A stretch of DNA of 64,000 nucleotides from Tolypeutes matacus. Its lineage: Eukaryota > Chordata > Mammalia > Cingulata > Chlamyphoridae. Positions 1 to 11,365 of the stretch are shown here, piece by piece (the stretch's first letter is position 1; each line of letters begins with the position of its first letter). The notes below the pieces were generated by a model. The model was not told the origin of the DNA, searched no databases, and saw only the letters and a program-made list of their open reading frames with translations. The stretch covers positions 27,714,743 through 27,778,742 of the forward strand of contig JAKSZT010054215.1 of NCBI GenBank assembly GCA_026826555.1, written 5' to 3'. The position numbers were made by a program, and so were the translations under genes.

Positions 1-1560
1 TGTTACCAAATACCTGTATGAGGCTTCACAGCTCTTTGCCATTTCCACCTCTGACCTGGAGCCACCAACCTACGGTGACAGAGGATTTCAAGAGGAAAAA
101 GGTCAAGCCAAGGAGAACCATTTAATTTTGGAATAGCATTTGCTAATTTAATGTTACTTAAGGACAACTGCAAACGTTCAGCTTTACTCACTTTTGCCCT
201 GGGAATTCCCCTTTCCTCTTCCTTTACTCCTTAAGAATTTAAATTTAACCTGTGCTTTGTATGGATAACAGCCAACATATTAGCTTTTTGTTACAGTAAA
301 CACTGTTACAGTAAACACTTTGATTACACAGTTTCTTCATTGTCTCCTGAATCCAGCATGTTCATTACTCAGTTCTGTGTGAGGAACACACATCTGTCTC
401 CCCCAGTCCATCCAAATCTTTCCATTCATTCATCAAGGCTGACCTAATCTCCACTACTGGTGAGAAAACCTCCAGGCCCCTTTGACTTTCATCATTTCCC
501 CTCTGTTCTGACATGCTTTAGTATATAGTATGTAAATTTATCTTCAATCATATTCTGCCTCAGCAACTCAGATATGCTTAATGTGTGTCCATTTTATACA
601 TCTAACTTCTTTAGAGCCATGTCCTGTAGTTCTCTATAATCCCCGACATATTTAATGGGTGTTCTGTAAATATCTTTTGAAGGCATGATTTAATGGATGT
701 GAAAAAAATACATATCCCTGGGCTAGTAAGAAATCATATGTGCACAAGGCCTCAAGCAGAAAAGAAAATCAATAACCTTCAACTTCCGAAGGATGCTCAC
801 TGGTCATTGGGGAAAATCACGAGTGGGTGCAACAAGAGTAAGTGGGTCTGGGAGTAAGACTGCTGCAGGAGCATACTGTACCCAACCAAGCAGGGTACAG
901 TCAGTGAGAGGTGAGACTCGATTCTGGAAAACAGAAGTGGGCTGGTACAAACTTGAGGAAAGGATCACTGAGACTTTTAGGACCTTAACAATTTGTCAAA
1001 TTGACTAGAGTCTCCACTAGCACCCATGGAAAGACAGAAGCTGACCCAGCTGATAAGCTAACTTGGCTCTTCTCGTATGGTGATTCTATTTCAGCCCTGA
1101 CCGGGCTGTTTATATAGGCCCTTTACTTTGCCTACAGTTACAAAGGAAACTGACCTTCCTCCAACCTGCTGATGAACAGCTGTTAATGGATGGACATCAA
1201 AGATTCTGGCCATACACTCCCAGCAGTCCCCACTCTGATCCTGCACACTGGCCCCTTTCACAGCTGGATAGGGCAGAGCAGGGAAGGCACAGCATCTGGT
1301 AGAACTGGCTCCTAGTTAACACAAGTGAAGATATTTTAACCATGATTGGTTTTCCGTGACAAGAATCAAAGGTCAATATAGAGACTACCATGTATGTTTT
1401 GTGGGATTGTTATAGATGCAAACCTGAAACCTGTCTGGCACAGAAGAGCTTTTAGATGAATTCTGGCTATCCCCGCCAGCCCAGGAACCCTGTTATACTT
1501 ATAACCAGACCCCTTTTTCAAAATGACACTCATTGAAAATTAGCAAATAGCACAATGCCC
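1..1560. other. intergenic DNA, no gene recognised
   Basis: Nothing recognisable was found. The open frames present are short (at most 71 codons), with no domain, splice-flanked pattern or repeat hallmark that I could name. Confidence 0.5.
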
Positions 1561-1568
1561 AGCACACC

Positions 1569-1637
1569 GTGTGTGTGTGTGTATGTGTGTGTGTGTGTGT
1601 GTGTAGGTGTTGGGAGAGAGAGAGAAAAAAAGAGAGA
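1569..1637. repeat. (GT)n followed by (GA)-rich microsatellite
   Basis: An interrupted GT dinucleotide run (about 35 bases) passes into GAGAGA and A-rich sequence. The GT-to-GA transition on one strand is typical of a compound microsatellite. Confidence 0.9.
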
Positions 1638-1639
1638 TT

Positions 1640-2785
1640 AACCTGTTTGGTCTTATATTAAAAAGATACATAATATTTTGTTATTTGGAGATAATCATGT
1701 TATAAGCAGAATTTTTGCAAAAAAAATACTTAAAGGATAGACCCTAGAATTTAAAGGTTGATGATATGTGAGGTATGACTATGGGTATTTTAGATGAATT
1801 ATCATTTTCTGCATTGATGATTTTCTTTACTAAAAGCATGCATTAATCAGAAAAGCAGAACTAATCAGAAGAATGAAAGAGATCTTGTCTATTGGCTCTC
1901 TTGCCACAGCTCTTCTGGATCTGTGAGATCACTTTCTGAAGCCATGACATCTGGTGCTCCCACATGCACCAGCTTGTCTTTGACTACCAGCTGTGGCTTT
2001 CCTAGGCTACTGAGTCAGGCTACCTCCTTTCTTCTACCCTCCTGAAGCTTTTGTATGTGAAAAGAAGAGACTTGGGATCCAGTCTCTGGACAGGCAATGC
2101 TTAAAGTTGAACAGTGAGCCTTATCATCTGTTACTCTCAGACATATCAGCATCTAGCCATGATCCTGCAGGTTTCAGCAAGCAAAGGAATTGGAATATTG
2201 TTTTTAGAATTCATTACTCATCTAATTCAGGAAGCTAAAGTGTATTGCTTTTAAATAAAGGGAAAAGAATCAGAGGTCATGGAGGTGATTGGCTTTCCTG
2301 CTCCATAAAAAAGAACAAGATGACCCTGGGTGACATATTATGGCAGGGGCATTAGAAATGAGATAGGAGCATCCAATTGCAATTAACCTCTGGAGCTCCT
2401 TGTCCCAGAATGTTACTGAGGCCAGTATCTGACTTCCAACAATAGTGTTGGAAGGCAGTGTACATTTGAACCAAATATCACAATTATACCAGGTGTACTT
2501 AAAATTATTGGAACTATCCCTCTCTCCAGGTTTGATTGTTAATCTTTTCATATAATTATTTCATAAGTTTACATAATTTAATTTTGAATAATGGCTATGT
2601 TTAGGATTTTTGGCTAGTGTAAAGAAAATGCTCAAAACTGATATATGCAACTTGGCTACAAGCTTATTTGTTGGACAAAACAAGGATACAGTAGTAGCAA
2701 AGTTACTTAGACTGTTTAGCACTGTGCCAGTTGGGAAGTGGTTACCCATACATTTTCAAGTAATTTGTACAGCATTCTGAGGCAA
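1640..2785. other. intergenic DNA, nothing recognised
   Basis: No repeat family or gene could be named. The minus-strand open frames of 93 and 62 codons at 2270-2749 have no recognisable protein features. Confidence 0.45.
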
Positions 2786-2789
2786 GTTA

Positions 2790-2970
2790 TTATTATGACC
2801 ATAATAACCTCTGATTCTCATCTTAGAAAATCAAGGTTCTTATTATACCCATTACACAGATATGGACTATTACTATGCTTATGGAACAGATATGGAATCC
2901 AAGTCTCAGAGAATTTAACTGACTTGCCTAGAATCACACAGCAAGCAAACGATAGAGTTCTAACTCTAAC
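2790..2970 (-). mobile_element. MIR SINE fragment
   Basis: On the plus strand the text runs from a 'cccattacacagata' block to 'cagagaatttaactgacttgcc' and 'cacacagcaagcaa'. This is the reverse complement of the MIR core ('acttgcccaaggtcacacagc' type). It is an old tRNA-derived SINE core region, diverged by eye by about a quarter. Confidence 0.75.
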
Positions 2971-2989
2971 TGAGATGTATGAACTACTA

Positions 2990-3200
2990 ATCTCTGGCCT
3001 CATCCTTCATGTTGGATCAGAGACTCCTTATCAGAATTACCCAGAGAACTTATCAAAGTACTGATACCAGGATACAAATCTTCACCCCTGCTGGCTCCAG
3101 TGATTCTGGTTCAATTGGAGTCTGGAAGTAGCCTTTTTTCCTAAGAGTTCCTCAGTAGACTCAAGTGTGCAGCCAAGGCTGAGAATCACCATGTTAAATG
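2990..3200 (+). mobile_element. MER5-like hAT-Charlie nonautonomous DNA transposon
   Basis: The stretch opens with a 'cttatcagaattaccc' motif, has a central 'ccagtgattctggttcaat' block and ends near 'gcagccaaggctgagaatcacc'. This is the characteristic order of MER5 elements, which are short inverted-repeat relics mobilised by hAT-Charlie transposase. It directly abuts a reversed MIR. Confidence 0.65.
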
Positions 3201-3689
3201 GAAATGATCAACCATTGTGGTGTGTAATGTGCAGAACTGTCTGATCCATGACACTGAGGCCCTTTCTCATCAGAGAAGGATAAAGAGGGATGCTTTTAGG
3301 TCGGTGCTATGTGTCCGTTGAAAAAGTGACTGCCTACTTGGCATAATTCAACAACCAGTAAAAGATACTCCTAAATCAATGTTGGGCCAGGAGTCCTGGC
3401 ACTGGGTATTTGACCAAGACTCTAATTAATGCCAGTCAGGGCAATGGCCCCAGACAGGGGGTTACAGCCCTAGTGAATTGCTTATACATGCAGGTGCTCA
3501 TTATAGGATTGGTGACCTGGAAAAAAAAAAATGTAAGCAAAGGTGTTTTCCAACTTCTCAAGGAGATAAAGATGATTATTAGTAAAATTCCACCCCCTCA
3601 GTCAAATATGTAACATTTTTAATGATTAAGAAAATTAAACAAAGGTCAAATCAATCTCAAGAATTGATCAACTAAATCCAGGCTCTGTA

Positions 3690-3810
3690 GGGACCTGTGG
3701 ACTGGTCCTGACCTTGGGGAAGGCACTTCCCCTCTCTCAGGTACAGTGTCTGTAAAATGAAGTTGTGTCACAACATTGCTGAGCACCTTTCTAGGTTGTT
3801 TAAGGAATAC
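3690..3810 (+). mobile_element. MIR SINE fragment
   Basis: It contains 'gaccttggggaaggcacttcc', 'ctctctcaggtacagt' and 'tgtaaaatgaa', in MIR order on the plus strand. The 5' tRNA-like head is missing. Confidence 0.7.
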
Positions 3811-3839
3811 AAATAGAGCAACAAGATTTGAAATGAAGG

Positions 3840-3990
3840 CAATTATATTTCACTCCCTCATTCAATCTGTATATGCTGAACACATGGCTCTGTGTTGGAA
3901 GAGATGTTAAATTATAGAGAGAAGAGCCAGCATTTTTGTGGCAGAGTAGAGAATCAGGCATGACTAAAAAGAAAAGTCCTCCTCCAGGCT
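3840..3990 (+). mobile_element. L2 LINE 3' fragment (tentative)
   Basis: The motif order 'cattcaatctgtatatgctgaacaca...ctgtgttgg' resembles the L2 3' end ('tgagcacctactatgtgcc' type) in plus orientation. It is strongly decayed. The alternative is unique sequence. Confidence 0.35.
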
Positions 3991-4559
3991 TATTCCATAT
4001 GTGGTTCCTTGAAAGAGAGCTCCCACCAAACAGATGCCGGCTTACAACAGTGAAGGTTTTGGACTAGAAAGCCCTGGGAACAGAGCAATTTCCTCCACAC
4101 CTAATGCTTTCTCTGGAAATGGATACGGAACACGAGAAGAAATGATGAGAACAAAGGTGGCTTGCTAAGATGCATCTGCCCTAGCCTTTGATTATGGCAA
4201 GCACCGCCGAATCCTGAAATGGCAGCCTGGTACCCTGGGCACGGGAGCTTCCCCCTCAGTGCTGTCCTGGAGGTCAGCCTCGCTTTTGTGGCATGCGATG
4301 CCGCAAACACAGGGATAAGAATTCACTTGGCACTTGAAGAAAATGTTTAAAACACTCATTTTTTTGTGTGTCTTCAGAAAAGAAGATAGCTGTGTAAAAT
4401 AAGAAAATAGCAAAATTACCAAAAGTTATTTTTAAGAAAAAAATACATATCCTTTCTAAGTATTATGGAAATACTAAGTATTTTTAAAAGCATGGCCCAA
4501 TATGGTAGCTGCTGTAGAAAAAGAATTTGGCTGGCCTTTGTCCCCTTTAAACCTTTGGG

Positions 4560-5200
4560 ATTTCCTATGATGGGAGTGTCTATTATTCATAGTGGCCCTC
4601 AGAACCATACCTGACAGTTTATGCCAATGAGGTGACCCAGGGTGGGGCTGGCCACACCAGAGACACCAAACACATGGTTAGAAGGTTGGGGCTTTGAACC
4701 AGGTCCCATCAGCCCACCCTCCACAGGGAGATTCCATTCAACGGTGGGCATTGACTCCATCCAATCATGTCTATGTAATGAAACCCCAGTAAAAGCTCTG
4801 GACACGGAAGACTGGGTGAGCTACCTGGTTGGTACTCCACATTTGTGTGCCAGGAGGGTGACGCAGCCTGACTCCACCAGGAGAGGACATGGAGATTTAT
4901 GTTTCAGACCATCCCAGTCCGAATCCTATGAGTCTTCTTTCGGCTGGTCCTGAGCTGAGTCTTTCTTGCTATAATAAAACTGCAATCATAAGCACAGGAC
5001 TCTTTTCCTTGAGTTCTATGAGTCGTTCTAGCAAATTATCAAGCCTGAGGGAGTAGTGGAAACCCCCAAATTTACAGCCAGTTGTTTATAGGTGAGGGTG
5101 ACCTGGGAACCCCAGAACTTGAAGTTGGAATCTAAAGTGAGGCAATATTGTAGGCACTGTACTACCCTGGGTAGTAAGTACAAGAATTACCTTGTACTTG
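4560..5200 (+). mobile_element. solitary retroviral-type LTR, probably class I or III
   Basis: The order of blocks is LTR-like: 'catgtctatgtaatgaaacc' and 'agtaaaagctctgga', then a C-rich segment, then 'ttcttgctataataaaactgc' (an AATAAA-type signal at about 4974), then 'gagttctatgagtcgttctagcaaatta' and 'tttacagccagttg', ending near 'ttggtatcagaagt'. The late 'gagttctgtgagc...agcaaatta...atagccagttgg' module is known from several mammalian ERV LTRs. I cannot assign a family. No internal gag or pol lies on either side, so this is a solo LTR. The 103-codon open frame inside it has no protein hallmark. Confidence 0.6.
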
Positions 5201-5239
5201 GTATCAGAAGTTATTGTAGTAGCCCCTGAGCTACCATTT

Positions 5240-5400
5240 ACATTTAAATTAATTAAAATTAAGACTTCAGTTCCTCAGCCACACTGACCACTCTCTAGTG
5301 CTCAGGAGTCACACGTGGCTATGACTACCATTCTGGACAGCACAGAATAGAACACCTCTGTCTCACAGAAAATTCTGGTCTACACAGCTGGTCTAAAAAG
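5240..5400 (+). mobile_element. hAT-Charlie MER1-group nonautonomous element
   Basis: It contains 'aattaaaattaagact', 'ttcctcagccacactg', 'agtgctcaggagtcacacg', 'tggctatgactacc' and 'attctggacagcacag'. These are hallmarks of the MER1/MER58-type family, where a subterminal 'ccacatgtggctagtggctac' precedes 'ttggacagcgcag'. Exact subfamily not assigned. Confidence 0.6.
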
Positions 5401-5404
5401 CTAA

Positions 5405-5870
5405 ACATAGCAAAGGACAAAAACACAGGTAACAATAAGGCTGCCTCTTATGTCACTTTTTACTTGGCATAAAGTTTTAATTTTTTCCTATTTGTTGGCT
5501 AATCCTATGTCACTTGTTTTCTTTAGCTTTGGCACTTTACCTCACAGTTTACACTCAGCTGTTAAATAATCAAAGTCACAGCGGTGAAACATAATAGTAG
5601 CACCTCTTTCCTGTTGCAGTGTTCAGCTCCCTCTTTCCTTTAGGAAACCCAGCTTCTGCCCAGGCAGCTCTGAGGGCCCTGGGTCCTCGTGGCTCCTCAG
5701 GCCAAGTCCTCACTTGGGTCTCTTTTCTGGGCGTGAATTGAGTCATCTTCTCTCGCCCACTGCTTTAATTACTTCCCTCAGGTTTTCACTGAATGAGTGA
5801 CTCAGCAAAATGACTTTTAAATGAGCTTTAACATTTAGCAATTCAGCCCACATGCAAACTGTGACTGGGA
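5405..5870. other. intergenic DNA, nothing recognised
   Basis: No family or gene identified. A 64-codon minus-strand frame (5743-5937) has no hallmarks. Confidence 0.4.
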
Positions 5871-5879
5871 CTGATTTTT

Positions 5880-6510
5880 TAAGTAAACATACTAAGACTT
5901 TAATATCCAAATTTGTGTTTTTATTCAAAATATTCACCCTTGCAGGTAATATACTTCTTCCAATTGTACAGTCATTGCTAGAACATTCCTTAGAGAATTG
6001 GCTTTAAGGAACTTCTAAGGGTAAAATGATAAAAATTTCTTTGAAGAGAGAGGTAGCCGCCTCCCCACCCCTCTCCTTCCTAGGCATCTTCTTGAATATA
6101 AGAGATTGGAACTTTTGATTTTTACAAAGCAATGTCTCAGGCCTTCTGACCATTGGAACTGTAAAAACATACCTGCAAAATGCATAGCAGAGACATCACA
6201 AGGCTTATCCATTTGTTTCTCATAGAGATGAGACGTGTTCGCTGTTTTGTCTTCTGCTTTACTGCATAATGTTGTGTGCAATTCTGTCCAGGTTTTGTGG
6301 TCACTGCCATGCCGCCTTACATACATGTAAATCTGATAATGATTATCCAGTAATAGATTCTGTCTTTCCTCTCTATCGTTACAGAGGCATCTTTTGTTGG
6401 CAGAATCGTATTGTTTCCCTAACACATGTGACTTACCCTTTAAATATTTTAAACCTATATGTTCACAGGCAAATTTGGCTCTTGGAACCCCTTCAAATAT
6501 CACCTGGAAT
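5880..6510 (-). pseudogene. unidentified 162-codon minus-strand frame; possible decayed transposase tail downstream
   Basis: A minus-strand frame spans 6503 to 6015 (162 codons from ATG). It contains basic and Cys/His-containing stretches but no domain that I recognise. About 80 bases beyond its stop, in a different frame and still reading the minus strand, about 15 codons near 5936-5976 end in residues GEYFE followed by a stop. That resembles the C-terminal end of mariner-type transposases. I cannot connect the two parts, because stop codons separate them. Possibilities are a decayed DNA transposon, a retropseudogene, or a chance open frame. There is no splice or promoter evidence. Confidence 0.2.
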
Positions 6511-6519
6511 TTAAGTAGT

Positions 6520-7480
6520 AGTATGAGCCTACAGGATTATAGAGTTTGGGATTATAAAGGTAGGGTTCTAAACCAATGGACTAGTTGTTTTTTTTAATAT
6601 GACTCAGAAGCAAGCTCTGAGTTTAAATTTAAGAGTACTGCTTTGAAGGGGATGGAAATTTAGGTTCATTGGTTAAAAACAAAAAATTAAGAGCACCGCT
6701 TTTTTATATTTATACCATGTATATAATACATACATGTATTCAGAAAGCATAAACAGATTCCCACCCACAGACAGTAAATTACCTTTTCCCTTAATTTCAT
6801 ACACACCCCTAAAGTAAACAACCTTCTTCAGTAAAGATGCCAAATAACTCTGCAATAATTTATAGGTACTAGAGTTTCTGCCAAGGAGCACACAGTAAGA
6901 TTCCATGAAGTCAAGAATAGAACAAAACTAATTTTGTATCATTTTCTCCATATCCTAAGGACCCATCCTTGGCTGTGTACAAAACATAAAATCAGATACG
7001 GTTTTGCCCAAAGGATCCATAACCTAAATTTGACAAATAGCCTTTGTTGCAAACATAAAGCAGAGAAGCCCTCAGGAGAAAGATGTCAACAAGTCTGAAC
7101 ATTGTCAACACCATCACACCATCTCTCTCTGTGCAGTCATGAAGGATTTATTTGGTGCCATTTGTACAGCCCCGAGGTGGGGCAGCCCTGTTTAGGGACA
7201 CAGCATTCCCCTGCTGGGTTTTTCTGGAAAGGAAGTTTCTCACAGAATAAAGCATTGCCACTGGCCCTCCTCTGACCTCATGAAGGTAGCAGGCCTAGGA
7301 GTCCATCCTGGTGATGTTAGGTAAGAACAAGGCGAGGCACAAACTACACCTCAACATCTCACCGCTACCCCAGCTCCCTGTAGCCCAGTGTCTGCTCCTG
7401 GAAAATGAGGGGAAGGAATGATCTCTAAGCTCCTCCCACAAGACACTACCACGACCCTGTACGATTCAGGCTTGGTTCCT
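6520..7480. other. intergenic DNA, nothing recognised
   Basis: AT-rich sequence with no gene-like feature and no repeat that I could name. Confidence 0.45.
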
Positions 7481-7484
7481 TTAG

Positions 7485-7640
7485 GACAGTGTTTTCCTAA
7501 TCTGACAGAGCCTAAGAGTCATCTGGGGCACTGGCTTTAAAAAATATATACAAATTGTTCCTCTGCAGCCCAAAATCTTCAGGGAAGACGCCGGGGAAAC
7601 GGAACGTTTAAAGAAAGACACTCAGCCGGCACTGCTGTAG
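7485..7640 (+). mobile_element. MER5-like hAT element (tentative)
   Basis: It shows 'cagtgttttcctaatctga', 'agtcatctggggcactgg' and 'ttaaaaa...cagcccaaaatcttcagg', in the order seen in MER5-type relics. The 3' half is poorly preserved. Confidence 0.4.
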
Positions 7641-7644
7641 AGCA

Positions 7645-9560
7645 CGGATGGGTAGCTAGCCACCCTAAGTCTCCACTGTTCCATCTGCTAACAAGCCTTG
7701 GGCTCTGACCTAACTTGAGAATGAAAAGTGGAAACCAGTGTCTGTATTGCTATTTCTCAAATATGCCCAGATACCAGCATTTCAGGACTTAAAGAGCAGA
7801 GCCATTTTACTCAGCATTATTCTCCTGTTGAATAGCGTAGTGAATCTCTAAAGTTGTCCAGGGGAGTCAATAAATCTACTTCATTTCAAATAAGAAAAAA
7901 AGTGCAGTCTGTAAGTGTTTTAAATCCATCTGCCTCTTATGCAAAAATACCAATGGTTATTTTTTTATTTCCATGGAAGAAAAGGGTGAGGAGGAAGATA
8001 TGGAGGAGATGAACTAGAACTCAAACCTGGTGGCAAAATGACCTTTGTTACCAGTGATCCCAGGAACTCCATAACAATCAAGGAATTATGGGTGTTTCCC
8101 TTCCAGATGCTAAATAATGACTGACTTGGATCTGTCTCTAGTTGTGAGGCCTGCCAGGACCTTTACAACACAAGTTTTTAGGGATAGAAGGGGAAGCAGG
8201 AAGAAGCAGGACTGGGACACCAACCCAGCTCTGCTGATTACTGTGGGGTATCCAATGAATGGTCCAAATCAGGTTACTCAGAGGGGTTCGGTGACCTGGC
8301 TCAAGCTTAGCTTATAGTTGCAGCCAGTGAGGAACTAATGAAGAGAGTAGGGCAGCAGTATGCTCCAGAAAATAACAACAGGAGGCATTAAGATAGTATA
8401 GCAACCTTCAAGGCCTCTTTCTAACACGTAATACAGACGCACAGACATACACGCACACCTCGCACGTGGACACAAACATACATGTGAATTTTACATTCTG
8501 CATGACTAGGTTGGTAAGTCCACTATCCTCACCCCTTCAATGTAGACTTCTGCGAACAGAAAAATGAATCTTTTTCTCAAATGGGGACATAGTGGGCAGA
8601 TGTCTCAATAAAAAGATTTTTTTAAAAAAGAGTGAGATGAAATTTCCATACTTTCTGATCTTTGGATGATACAAATAGTCTCACTCGTCCTATAAGTCCA
8701 TGCCTTTACCCCAGATGTAAATCGCTGCCTGGAATACAACCAGTATTTATCCTTACTACTCCCTCCTTGATTTCTAATGATTTGAGAACTATTTGGGTCA
8801 CATGCTCACACTGACTGATAAATGGCCAAAAGCCAGTTTCAGCAGCCACAAAGACCATAAAACCTACACAGGGAACTTGGCTGTTGCTGCAGAATGTCAG
8901 CTCATTGCAGAAAAGCTGACATCTGACTTCCCTTTCTTGGCTATATTCTGGAGCATGAAAGCTGGACCCACAATTATTGTGCAGCCGTGGCAGAAGACGG
9001 CATGTGCAGGAGGGACCGACACAGCCACAGCCGAATCAGCACCTTCACTAATGCATAGACTATTCCTGCAGAAACAGTTTATCTTTTTGGTTAAAGTCAT
9101 AAATCTCCTGTTATGTAAGTGGTAAGTGATTTTGCTTTTTGACAAAGCTTTAAAGAGAAAAAGTCATCACCTGTGGTCCAAGGAGAAGGAAGAAAGTGGT
9201 CAAACACTAATGTGGAGATAGTACCTTCCAAGCATGGCAAACATTAGATGCGGGGGGTGATCACGATCTGAATGAAAAGCCCTTTGCAGGCCCCAGAGCC
9301 TGTGCAGGGCTCAGAAACCTGAGCCCCAGAAGCCCATCTAATTTGAGAGCAAGATCCAAATGGAAGGAGGGCATGAAGTGCAATAGCTTATACAGAGGGT
9401 TCAATCCCCAGCCAGATTCAGTTGAGGGCAAGCCTCAGGTCCAAGAAACACACAGAGGAAAAGAGTCCAGTCATATACTCATGACAGGGACCGGGTTAAT
9501 AAGGGCTGAATTGGAAGAACACCCAGGTGCGCCGGGAGCACAACCAGGCATGAAGCAGTT
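7645..9560. other. intergenic DNA with a degenerate CA-rich stretch
   Basis: Degenerate CA/CACG-rich sequence lies at about 8435-8485. The plus-strand frame at 8793-9125 (110 codons) and its antisense frame were examined. Neither shows a known fold, signal peptide or domain. No other repeat recognised. Confidence 0.4.
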
Positions 9561-9564
9561 GTGT

Positions 9565-9579
9565 CCAGCAGGTGGCGCC
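9565..9579 (+). promoter_or_regulatory. CTCF-like binding motif
   Basis: The 15 bases read CCAGCAGGTGGCGCC. This fits the CTCF core pattern (CCA-S-Y-AG-R-K-GGC-R-S) at every position. It lies in a locally GC-richer patch of an otherwise unassigned interval. Whether it is bound cannot be seen from sequence. Confidence 0.6.
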
Positions 9580-9599
9580 ATACTCATTGCTTTTATGGT

Positions 9600-10375
9600 A
9601 AGCCAGCCTTTTGGAGGGTTGGCTAATGGCCTTAGCAGTTGAAAGCATCAGTACATTGGGTATGGCTGGAGAACAACAAATAGAAGACCTTTCAGGCGTT
9701 GAGGCTTTCTGCTCACAGCATCCACCGATAGCAACACATTTCAGCCTTACCAGTTATTCCCAAGGCCAGATCTGATCAAACATTATTCAAGTAGAGGAAT
9801 AGCCAAGAGGGATAGGTGTGTAGTCATTACAAGATGAAACAGTATTTTTCACAAGTGTCACTCATATTTATCCTTCATCATCACCAGTATCTTTACAAAT
9901 GAGTAAAGATGAGGTTCAAGCCATAGATAGAGTTATTAAAACATCTAATATTCTAAATTATTATTAACTGAGGGTAAGACAGTTATCTACCCAAATCCAG
10001 TTGGAACTTGTACCATTATGTATAACTCCAAATGAGAAATTCTACCAATTGCAGCAATGGTATTTTTATAGTGCACACCTTACAGCCCACAAATTGATGA
10101 TGTCAAATCACTTCTTGATATGCTCAGGAACAAAGTTACTCTATCCCTCGGTTTCCAGCCTTTCTATTTCCCCAGACCCCTGCATCACTCTTAACGATGT
10201 GTCTGGGGTCTTGTATTCCTGGCTACAACCTAGAAGCACATACTTTCCCAGGGGGTCACAGGGAGAGAGATGGCTTCTTGGGGATCATATCATGATGCTG
10301 ATATGGACCAGGTGATGCAACAATACAATATCTCAGGACTAGACAGGGGGTTTCTATATATCTCAGAGCAAGGGA
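9600..10375. other. intergenic DNA, nothing recognised
   Basis: No gene identified. The 104-codon plus frame at 10001-10315 has no hallmarks and lies just upstream of an L1 fragment. Confidence 0.4.
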
Positions 10376-10379
10376 GAGA

Positions 10380-11365
10380 GAAATGCATTGTCTTCAAAAC
10401 TCTATTGACATTATTTGCATGAAAGAAAAAATCTTTAAAAGTACTTGTATCCAGAAGATATAAAGAACTCTCAAAGCTCAATAAGAAAACAAACCCTGCA
10501 GTAAAAATCAGGCAAACATTTTGAACAGACACTTCACTAAAGAAGATATATACAAATGGCAAATAAGCACATGAAAAGATGCTCAATATTGTTAGGTAAT
10601 TAAAGAAATGCAAATAAAAACCACAATGAGACAGCAATATACCCATATTAGAATAGCTAAATTTTAAAAACAATTTTAGAAGGTAATACCTAATGCTGCC
10701 AAGGATGGGAAATATCAGGAACTTTCATATATCGCAAAATGGGAATGCAAAATGGTACAGCCATTTTGGAAAATAGTTTGGCAGTTTCTTATAAAATTAA
10801 GCATAAACTTACCATGTGACTCAAGAATCTCACCTAGGTATTTACCTAAGAAAAATGAAAATTTATGTTCACACAAAACACTGTACATAAATGTTTATAG
10901 CACCTTTATTTATGATTACCCAAAACTGAAATATCCAAATGTCCATCAACTCATGAATAGATTAACTATGGTATATCCATTCAACAAAATACTACCCACA
11001 GCAATTAAAAAAAAAAAATGAACATGGATTCACAGAGCAACATGTACGAATCTCAAACACGTTATGGGAGTGAAAGAAGTCAGACTCAAAAGACTACATT
11101 CTATATGATTCCATTCATATGTCTGTCTGGAAAAGGAAAAACATAGGAACAGAAAACTGTCCCCAGGAGCTGAGGATGGAGCAAACAGTTGACTAAAAGG
11201 GGCAGTATGAGGGAATGGTTTGAAGTAATGGAACTGTTCTATATCTTGATTTTGGAAATGCTTGCACAACTATATGAGTATGTCAAAACTCATAGAATTA
11301 CACACCACAAAAAGTTAATTTTACTCTATGTTTTTAAAAGCAAATAAAATGAAGTCAAGTTTTAA
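10380..11365 (+). mobile_element. L1M LINE 3' end: ORF2 C-terminal region plus 3' UTR
   Basis: Translation around 10752-11021 gives the L1 ORF2p C-terminal signature (VQPFWKIVWQF, a degenerate PCDxxIxPRYLP, then PNVHQLMNR), typical of the cysteine-rich end of L1 ORF2p. The DNA before it carries the conserved block encoding 'ANKHMKRCSILL'-like residues, broken by frameshifts. The 3' UTR has the 'ggggcagtatgagggaat...ggaactgttctatatcttgatt' module common to L1MA/MB/MC elements and ends in A-rich sequence near 11365. It is 5'-truncated and non-coding. Confidence 0.85.

Noticed and set aside
8793..9145. Overlapping open frames on both strands at 8.8-9.1 kb as a small gene
   Set aside because: No domain, Kozak-like start, splice signals or conserved neighbour; mutual antisense openness is a composition effect.
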